A DNA stretch of 5,900 nucleotides from Chloroflexota bacterium (GTDB taxonomy: Bacteria; Chloroflexota; Dehalococcoidia; SZUA-161; SpSt-899): assembly GCA_018725455.1 (NCBI GenBank), contig QLUN01000061.1, positions 1-5,900 of the forward strand. Direction: 5' to 3'. This document shows, in pieces, positions 1 to 4,789 of this stretch (the stretch's first letter is position 1; each line of letters begins with the position of its first letter). The notes under the pieces were generated by a model. The model saw nothing but the letters and a program-made list of their open reading frames with translations, searched no databases and was not told the origin of the DNA. Made by a program: the position numbers and the translations under genes.

Positions 1-1375
1 AGGGGGTACATTTCCCACAGGATTCATCCTGGGTGAAGCTGAGGAAGAATCGGGCGATCTCGACCATACAGGTGTTTTCGTCCAGCACCACCATGCCGCC
101 GGAGCCCATGATCGAGCCCAACCCGGCCAGCGATTCGAAGTCCACCGGCCGATCCAGAAAGCGAGCGGGGATACAGCCGCCGGAGGGGCCTCCGGTCTGC
201 ACCGACTTGAATGCCTTACCCCGGGGAATACCGCCGCCGATATCAAAGATAATGTCCCGTAATGAGGTGCCCATCGGCACTTCCACCAGTCCGCTATTGG
301 CGATCTTGCCGGTGAGGGCAAAGACCGCTGTCCCGCGGCTCTTTTCGGTGCCGATCTGGGAAAACCACTGCGCACCCTCATCCATAATTACCGGAACCGC
401 GGCCAGGGTCTTGACATTGTTAATATTGGATGGTTTCCCATCCAGTCCCGAGGCGGCCGGGAACGGAGGACGCGGGCGTGGCATGCCGCGCCGGCCCTCT
501 ATCGAGGCCATCAAGGCCGTCTCCTCGCCGCAGACGAAGGCCCCCGCCCCCTCTTTGATCTCAATATCAAAGTCAAATCCGGAGCCGAGTATGTTTTTCC
601 CCAGAAAGCCTCTCTTCCGGCTCTGCGCCAGGGCGATACGCACCCGGCTCACCGCCAGGGGATATTCGGCCCGGGCATAGACATACCCATAACTCGCCCC
701 TACGGCATAGGCACAGATGGTCAGGCCTTCGAGCATCGCGTGCGGGTCGGCTTCCAGAATGGAGCGATCCATAAATGCACCGGGGTCACCCTCATCGGCG
801 TTGCAGATAACATACTTAATCGGGCCTGGCGCATCGTGACAGAACTGCCATTTCATCGCCGTGCTCGCCCCGGCTCCCCCGCGACCCCGCAGTCCCGACC
901 GGCGAATCTCCTCGATGACCTGCTCCGGCGTCATTATCGCCAGAACTTTCCGTAATGCCCGGTAACCACCCCGCTCGATATAATCCTCTATCTTCTCCGG
1001 ATTGATGTGACCGCAGTTACGCAGAATGACGCGCCTTTGCTTGAGGTAGAAATTGATGTCGGAGTAGTGCGGTACAGCTTTGCCGGTCAGCGGATCACGG
1101 TAAAAGAGACGCTCCACCGGCTTCCCCTCGACAAGGTGAGAGGAAATGATCTCCGCGGCATCTTCCACCTGGACACGGGTGTAGAAGATACCATCGGGAT
1201 CAATCACCACATTGGGACCCTGCTGGCAGAAACCGTGGCACCCGACGAAATCGATGCCGGCATTCTGCAGTCTCTGCCGCCCCGCCTCCGCCCTGAGCGC
1301 CTCATAGACCGCATCTCCTCCCCCGGAGACGCACCCGGTGCCACGGCAAACGAAAACGCTGTGCTGAGGCTGCAT
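1..1375 (-). CDS. nuoF: NuoF/HydB-like NADH-binding FMN iron-sulfur subunit, 3' end cut by window edge
   Basis: This is the flavin subunit that exchanges electrons between NAD(H) and the iron-sulfur chain of a cytoplasmic NADH-linked complex. The 458 visible codons start at ATG 1375, the first start after an in-frame TAG. Residues 1-90 form a thioredoxin-like [2Fe-2S] domain with Cys10, Cys15, Cys46 and Cys50, an extension found in NAD-dependent formate dehydrogenase beta and bifurcating hydrogenase HydB but absent from classical short NuoF. The FMN loop is GLRGRGGAG (161-169), the NADH/FMN motif CNADEGDPGAF is at 191-201, CGEETALM is at 282-289 and TGGPSGGC is at 394-401. The window ends inside the [4Fe-4S] motif ESCGKCTP (451-458), so the last cluster ligands and any C-terminal ferredoxin domain are not seen. 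Oddity: the usual FPTG after the FMN loop reads ASTA (170-173). A GAGG lies 13 bases before the ATG, rather far for a ribosome site. It follows nuoE by 46 bases, so co-transcription is likely. Family assignment is firm; the exact complex is inferred. Confidence 0.95.
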   Translation of the reverse strand, partial: MQPQHSVFVCRGTGCVSGGGDAVYEALRAEAGRQRLQNAGIDFVGCHGFCQQGPNVVIDPDGIFYTRVQVEDAAEIISSHLVEGKPVERLFYRDPLTGKAVPHYSDINFYLKQRRVILRNCGHINPEKIEDYIERGGYRALRKVLAIMTPEQVIEEIRRSGLRGRGGAGASTAMKWQFCHDAPGPIKYVICNADEGDPGAFMDRSILEADPHAMLEGLTICAYAVGASYGYVYARAEYPLAVSRVRIALAQSRKRGFLGKNILGSGFDFDIEIKEGAGAFVCGEETALMASIEGRRGMPRPRPPFPAASGLDGKPSNINNVKTLAAVPVIMDEGAQWFSQIGTEKSRGTAVFALTGKIANSGLVEVPMGTSLRDIIFDIGGGIPRGKAFKSVQTGGPSGGCIPARFLDRPVDFESLAGLGSIMGSGGMVVLDENTCMVEIARFFLSFTQDESCGKCTP

Positions 1376-1392
1376 GTCTAATCTCTATCCTC

Positions 1393-1436
1393 GTTAAGGG
1401 TTAAGGGTTAGGGGTTATCCCCTATCCCCTAACCCC
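1393..1436. repeat. Heptad-phased inverted repeat array at the nuoE-nuoF junction
   Basis: Read on the plus strand, the left half contains GTTAAGG at 1393 and 1400 and GTTAGGG at 1407. The right half contains TATCCCC at 1416 and 1423 and TAACCCC at 1430, all in 7-base steps. The two halves are complementary: GGGTTAGGGG (1405-1414) pairs perfectly with CCCCTAACCC (1426-1435) around an 11-base loop. The array supplies the last codons of nuoE (Gly-Val-Arg-Gly) and its TAG stop (1424-1422), then fills most of the gap before nuoF. In the transcript it would form a 10-bp hairpin over the nuoE stop. There is no U-run after it, so it is not a typical intrinsic terminator; a role in mRNA processing or in tuning nuoF expression is only a possibility. 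Confidence 0.8.
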
Positions 1437-1910
1437 TCCAGCTCTGCTGCTTAAAATCCGAGTCACCTTTTTGGGATTCAGCTGGCCATAAGTGTCATTG
1501 TTGATCACCATATTCGGCGCCAGGGCGCAGACGCCGATGCAGGCAACGGTCTCTAAGGTGTATTCCAGGTCGGGGGTCGTTTCTCCCTCTTCGATGTCCA
1601 GATACCGTTTCACCAGCTTCAGTATGGTTTTGCCTCCGCGCACATGACAGGCGGTCCCCCGGCATACCCGGACTACGTTCCTTCCCCGAGGTGTGGTATA
1701 GAGCTGGGTATAGAAGCTAATCACCCCTTGAACCTCGCTCGGAAACAGACCCAGCCCCTCGGCTATGGGTTCTATTGCCTGGGGAGGGATGTATCCCAGT
1801 TGCTTCTGCACCTCCTGAAGAAGGGGAATGAGCGCCCACCTCTGGCCCTTATGTTTGTCTATGAGCTGGTAAACCGGCGACAGGTCAATATCGGCAATTT
1901 TCTCATTCAT
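1422..1910 (-). CDS. nuoE: NuoE-like thioredoxin-fold [2Fe-2S] subunit
   Basis: This is the 24-kDa-type electron-transfer subunit that partners NuoF in complex I, NAD-dependent formate dehydrogenases and HydABC hydrogenases. It carries one [2Fe-2S] cluster and acts in the cytoplasm. From ATG 1910 it is 162 residues, the usual size. The N-terminal helical part contains LIPLLQEVQKQLGYIP, typical of the family, followed by ISFYTQLYTTPRG. The cluster ligands are Cys83 and Cys88 (CRGTAC), then Cys124 and Cys128 (CIGVC), the canonical C-x4-C and C-x3-C pairs. The start was chosen because GGAG (1920-1917) lies 6 bases upstream; the in-frame TTG at 1973 would add 21 residues that do not resemble the family. 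It sits 113 bases after the large subunit and 46 bases before nuoF. The final GGVRG and stop are encoded by a repeat array, so the native C-terminus may have been altered by it. Confidence 0.96.
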   Translation of the reverse strand: MNEKIADIDLSPVYQLIDKHKGQRWALIPLLQEVQKQLGYIPPQAIEPIAEGLGLFPSEVQGVISFYTQLYTTPRGRNVVRVCRGTACHVRGGKTILKLVKRYLDIEEGETTPDLEYTLETVACIGVCALAPNMVINNDTYGQLNPKKVTRILSSRAGGVRG

Positions 1911-1992
1911 GACAAACTCCGTAGGCTCTACCCAATCGTTGCTGTCTCTGAGCCATATTGAGACTATTGGCAAAAGCTTGCCCCTGATTTAA

Positions 1993-2016
1993 GATAAGGT
2001 TCGATAGCTCCTTATC
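1993..2016 (-). other. Small inverted repeat between the large subunit gene and nuoE
   Basis: GATAAGG (1993-1999) and CCTTATC (2010-2016) are perfect reverse complements around a 10-base loop. The transcript could form a 7-bp hairpin just after the large-subunit stop codon (2026-2024). The stem is AT-rich and lacks a U-run, so it is not a convincing terminator. It may be a weak processing or stability element, or chance. The rest of the 113-base spacer (1911-2023) shows only the nuoE ribosome site and a second minor palindrome at 1969-1982. Confidence 0.3.
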
Positions 2017-2023
2017 CCGACCA

Positions 2024-4633
2024 TCAACTATCAGCCTCGTTGGTTGAATAACTACTTTTTTCCTCGCTTGCTTTCACAAAGGACTCCATCATCGTCTTGA
2101 GCCGCCTTGACCTCGAGCTTCGGGCACCGCTGCCAAATTGATAAAGCGTTCTGTCAGCCGGCGCTTCCACGAGATAACCCTCCTCCGATTTCTCTACCGG
2201 TGGCTGGTATTCGACTACCGAAAATCGCCCAAATCCCTGAGGGAAGCCAGCCTCATAGAGACACCTGGTCCCTGAGCGATCAACATTAGATTTCGGCCAG
2301 CACATGCCTCCCGCCCCCATGTCGGCATAGTCTATCCCTTGATATAGAGGCACCAATTCCCTGATCTCATTCATGATCTCTTGCGGGGAGGTGTATTCCA
2401 TGTCATCCGTGTCCGTGGTCCGTGGTCCGTGTCCGGACACGGTCAACGTATCACGGACACGATTTGCCAGCCGCTGGGTAATCTGCCAGTCGGGCAGACT
2501 TTCGCCCCGGGGCTCGATGGCCCGGCGCACCCTCTGCACCCTTCGCTCGAAGCTGGTGAAGGTACCGTCTTTCTCGGCAAAACTCGCTGCCGGGAGCACC
2601 AGATGCGCCAGCCTTGCCGTCTCCGTGAGGAACAAATCCTGAACCACCAGGAAATCCAGTGAGGAGAGGGCCTCCCTGGTGAACGATGGGGCGGGAAAGC
2701 TCAAGGCGGGATTCTCACCCACAATATACATCCCCTTGATCTTCCCCTCTCCTGCCTGCTCTATCATCTCCAGCGCCGTCAGCCCGGGGTTGATGGGCAG
2801 ATCCACACCCCAGCTTTCCTCAAATTTCCTCCTTGCGAGGGCATTCCCGATGCTTTGATAGCCGGGCAAGAAATCGGGCAGACTCCCCATATCCGATGCA
2901 CCCTGCCCATTATTCTCCCTCTGGATGGCGTAGATGCCACCCCGCGATCCGATGTTTCCGGTAAGCATGCCCAGATTCACCAGGGAGAGTACGTTTTCAG
3001 TTCCATGGAGATGCTGCGTGATCCCACTGCCGTATATGATTGAAGCCCCATTCGCCGCGGCGACAAGTTGAGCCGCATGGCGCAGGTCTTGCGCCGCGAC
3101 GCCGCAGATTTCCTCCACATGCTCCGGCGTGAATCTCTGCAACGATGCTTCTAATATCTCAAAACCATCCGCTCTCGGGGCAAGGAAATCCCGATCCCGG
3201 AGGTCCTCATTGATGATTATCCTCATGAGACCATTGATAAGAACCTCATCCGTGCCTGCTTTAAGGCGCAGCCAGAGATGGACAAATGAATTGAGCTTGG
3301 TTTGCCGGGGATTTATGAGCAACAGCTTTGCGCCCTTATACCTCACGGCGCGCTTGATGGCATAACTCACCAGCGGAGCCGAGAGGGCAGGATCGGCCCC
3401 GATCAGCAATATCACCTCCGATTGTTCGATATCCTCGATAGGGTTACTACTCGCCGGAAACCCGAGGCTCTCTCCAAGGCCGGAACGGGTGGCGGAGTTA
3501 TACAAACGACCGCCATTATCGATGTTGTTGGTGCCCAGCACCGCACGGGCGAACTTCTGTAACAGGTAGTTCTCCTCGTTGGTGCACTTGGAGGAACCCA
3601 GAACTGCCAGACTGTCGGGCCCACAGGTTGCTTTTATCTGCCCGAGTCGGCTCGCGGCCACGTCAAGGGCTTCCTCCCAGGACACCGCCTTGAACTGGCC
3701 ATCTACCTTGAGCAGCGGCTGGGTCAGTCTCTCTGGACTGTGAATGAAATCATATCCGTAGGCTCCCCTGACGCAGAGGGTAACGCCATTGGGCGAGTTC
3801 TCTCCATGGGGGATCGCCCGCACTACTTGACCGTCCATAACTTCCAGATCGATATTGCAGCCGCATCCACAGAAGGGACAAATCGTAGACACTGCCTTGG
3901 TGCCTGTCCCTCGATAGGGCTTGATCCTCTCCGCCAGCGCCCCAGTGGGACAGAGCGCCACGCAGGTCCCGCAAAAGGTGCACGCAGAGCCTTCCAGTGG
4001 CAGGTCTCCCAGGGTTGCCGGCCTGGAGGAAAACCCCCGACCGATATAGTCGATGGCTCCCTCGACGACCAGCTCCTGGTCGGCCCGGATGCACCTGGCA
4101 CAGAGGATACACTTGCTAAGGTCGCGCTCGATGAAGGGGTTGACTTCCTGAATCACTGCGAGGTGAGGAATCCTCTGAAAATCTATGAGGCCAATCCCCA
4201 GATCAGCGGCGATCTGGCGCAGCTCGCAGCGGTTGCCCTTATCGCATACCAGGCAGGAATCGGGGTGGCTGGCCAGCATCAGTTTGAGTATGGTCTTGCG
4301 GCTTTCCAGTACCTTTGGGGAGCGGGTATTTATCATCATTCCCGGGGTTATCGGGGCAACGCAGGAGGCCAACAGTGCGCCGGAGCGCTCGTCCTCCACC
4401 AGGCATATCCGGCAAGCACCATAAGGGTCGAGGTGTGAGCTATAGCAGAGCGTGGGAATATGTACGCCCGACTCCCGGGCCAGATCAAGTACGCTCATCC
4501 CGGGATCTCCGCTCACTTCAACCCCGTTAAGAGTTATGGTGATGACCTGCAGTTCGGGACCTCCTTCGCTGTGCGCCAGATAGACCGGCCTCCCCCGTCC
4601 CTCAGAAATAGAATACACCAAATGGCAGTACAT
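2024..4633 (-). CDS. FdhA/NuoG-like molybdopterin-family large subunit with altered active site and shortened C-terminus
   Basis: This is the large subunit of an NADH-linked iron-sulfur complex, resembling NAD-dependent formate dehydrogenase alpha. Numbering is from ATG 4633 (869 aa). Domains in order: ferredoxin-like [2Fe-2S] with Cys63, 74, 77, 91; NuoG-type [4Fe-4S] with His123, Cys127, 130, 136; a two-cluster ferredoxin domain with Cys175, 178, 181 then Asp185 where Cys is expected, and Cys218, 221, 224, 228; a [4Fe-4S] with Cys252, 255, 259, 287; then the molybdopterin oxidoreductase body to about 720. Compared with E. coli FdhH as I recall it, Lys44 is Arg289, Sec140 is Tyr378 (codon TAT), His141 is Asn379, Arg333 is Gln571 and Gln335 is Glu573. 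The pterin dinucleotide-binding domain starts near 828 but the protein stops about 40 residues later, with no room before nuoE for the missing part. Residues 725-742 come from an in-frame repeat array. The start is uncertain: ATG 4633 has a weak GAAGG, while a consensus ribosome site precedes CTG 4552, which matches the family N-terminus better. It is first in an operon with nuoE and nuoF. Superfamily is certain; formate dehydrogenase activity is doubtful. Confidence 0.93.
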   Translation of the reverse strand: MYCHLVYSISEGRGRPVYLAHSEGGPELQVITITLNGVEVSGDPGMSVLDLARESGVHIPTLCYSSHLDPYGACRICLVEDERSGALLASCVAPITPGMMINTRSPKVLESRKTILKLMLASHPDSCLVCDKGNRCELRQIAADLGIGLIDFQRIPHLAVIQEVNPFIERDLSKCILCARCIRADQELVVEGAIDYIGRGFSSRPATLGDLPLEGSACTFCGTCVALCPTGALAERIKPYRGTGTKAVSTICPFCGCGCNIDLEVMDGQVVRAIPHGENSPNGVTLCVRGAYGYDFIHSPERLTQPLLKVDGQFKAVSWEEALDVAASRLGQIKATCGPDSLAVLGSSKCTNEENYLLQKFARAVLGTNNIDNGGRLYNSATRSGLGESLGFPASSNPIEDIEQSEVILLIGADPALSAPLVSYAIKRAVRYKGAKLLLINPRQTKLNSFVHLWLRLKAGTDEVLINGLMRIIINEDLRDRDFLAPRADGFEILEASLQRFTPEHVEEICGVAAQDLRHAAQLVAAANGASIIYGSGITQHLHGTENVLSLVNLGMLTGNIGSRGGIYAIQRENNGQGASDMGSLPDFLPGYQSIGNALARRKFEESWGVDLPINPGLTALEMIEQAGEGKIKGMYIVGENPALSFPAPSFTREALSSLDFLVVQDLFLTETARLAHLVLPAASFAEKDGTFTSFERRVQRVRRAIEPRGESLPDWQITQRLANRVRDTLTVSGHGPRTTDTDDMEYTSPQEIMNEIRELVPLYQGIDYADMGAGGMCWPKSNVDRSGTRCLYEAGFPQGFGRFSVVEYQPPVEKSEEGYLVEAPADRTLYQFGSGARSSRSRRLKTMMESFVKASEEKSSYSTNEADS
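2407..2461. repeat. Heptad-phased inverted repeat array inside the large-subunit gene
   Basis: On the plus strand CCGTG begins at 2407, 2413, 2420 and 2427 (steps of 6, 7, 7). Its reverse complement CACGG begins at 2438 and 2452 (one 14-base step). Two nested dyads are perfect: CGTGTCCGTG (2408-2417) with CACGGACACG (2452-2461), and the 16-base palindrome CCGTGTCCGGACACGG (2427-2442). Read in the gene's frame it gives 18 residues (725-742) rich in Thr, Arg, Asp and Gly. These fall between the helix ending RLANR and the conserved SPQEIMNEI, where relatives have a shorter loop. It looks like a repeat element tolerated as a surface insertion. Confidence 0.75.
4559..4566 (-). promoter_or_regulatory. 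Consensus Shine-Dalgarno inside the annotated 5' part of the large-subunit frame
   Basis: AAGGAGGT on the minus strand (4566-4559) is a full match to the anti-Shine-Dalgarno sequence. Six bases later lies CTG (4552-4550), in frame. Initiation there would give a protein starting with the first beta strand of the [2Fe-2S] ferredoxin domain (ITITLNG), as in relatives, and would drop 28 poorly conserved residues. No ATG or GTG lies at proper spacing; the next ATG (4498) has a weaker GGAG 8 bases upstream but would remove conserved strands. CTG starts are rare, so this is suggestive rather than settled. Confidence 0.5.
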
Positions 4634-4639
4634 TGTCAA
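4610..4639 (-). promoter_or_regulatory. Candidate sigma70-type promoter for the large subunit-nuoE-nuoF operon
   Basis: A perfect -35 box TTGACA (4639-4634) is followed after 18 bases by TATTCT (4615-4610, four of six to TATAAT). Transcription would begin near 4603, downstream of the TTG 4639 and ATG 4633 start candidates and about 50 bases before the strong ribosome site and CTG 4552. The promoter and that ribosome site therefore support each other. If ATG 4633 is the true start, this promoter must be false or a secondary one. Confidence 0.4.
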
Positions 4640-4662
4640 CCTTCACTCGTAAGCGTTCAATT

Positions 4663-4718
4663 TTCAGCGATCAGCATCCAGCACTCAGGGGGTGGGGAGC
4701 TGACATCTGACCGCTGAA
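4663..4718. repeat. Heptad-phased inverted repeat array between divergent promoters
   Basis: On the plus strand TCAGC-type units begin at 4664, 4671, 4678 (CCAGC) and 4685 (TCAGG), exactly every 7 bases. The reverse-complement units GCTGA, TCTGA and GCTGA begin at 4699, 4706 and 4713, again every 7 bases. The outer arms (4663-4674 and 4707-4718) match at 11 of 12 positions. The array lies between the two candidate -35 boxes, 23 bases from that of the operon and 17 bases from that of the kinase gene. It could be a shared operator or simply an intergenic repeat element; the position does not decide between them. Confidence 0.75.
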
Positions 4719-4735
4719 GTTACCTGCAGCGCCAA

Positions 4736-4764
4736 TTGTCATAACCGCGCCGATATGTTAATAT
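4736..4764 (+). promoter_or_regulatory. Candidate sigma70-type promoter for the histidine kinase gene
   Basis: TTGTCA (4736-4741, five of six to the -35 consensus) is followed after exactly 17 bases by TAATAT (4759-4764, four of six to the -10 consensus). Transcription would start near 4771, giving a leader of about 19 bases before ATG 4790. It lies in an AT-rich patch that stands out from the surrounding GC-rich DNA. Confidence 0.45.
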
Positions 4765-4789
4765 TACATCACGGGACTGACCGGCAGCT

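Noticed and set aside
33..1381. Plus-strand open frames at 33-680, 740-955 and 1007-1381
   Set aside because: They lie opposite the NuoF coding frame, whose translation shows a continuous family signature; their own products have no recognisable domain.
1405..1435. Intrinsic terminator between nuoE and nuoF
   Set aside because: The stem is strong but no U-run follows on the minus strand, and it would separate two subunits normally made together.
1911..1973. TTG 1973 as start of nuoE
   Set aside because: It adds 21 residues unlike the family and has no good ribosome site, whereas ATG 1910 has GGAG at 6 bases.
3499..3510. Selenocysteine codon at the large-subunit active site
   Set aside because: The codon is TAT (Tyr), not TGA, so no recoding is involved.
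4496..4498. ATG 4498 as start of the large subunit
   Set aside because: It has GGAG 8 bases upstream, but starting there removes the conserved first beta strands of the [2Fe-2S] domain (ITITLNG).
2107..4717. Plus-strand and alternative minus-strand frames between 2107 and 4717, including 3740-4438 (+) and 3750-4112 (-)
   Set aside because: All overlap the large-subunit gene, which has conserved cysteine motifs throughout; these frames are low-complexity by-products of GC-rich coding DNA.
1393..4718. CRISPR or insertion-sequence remnants
   Set aside because: Units are 7 bases with no spacers of 30-40 bases, no cas genes and no transposase fragments; the arrays are short dyads.
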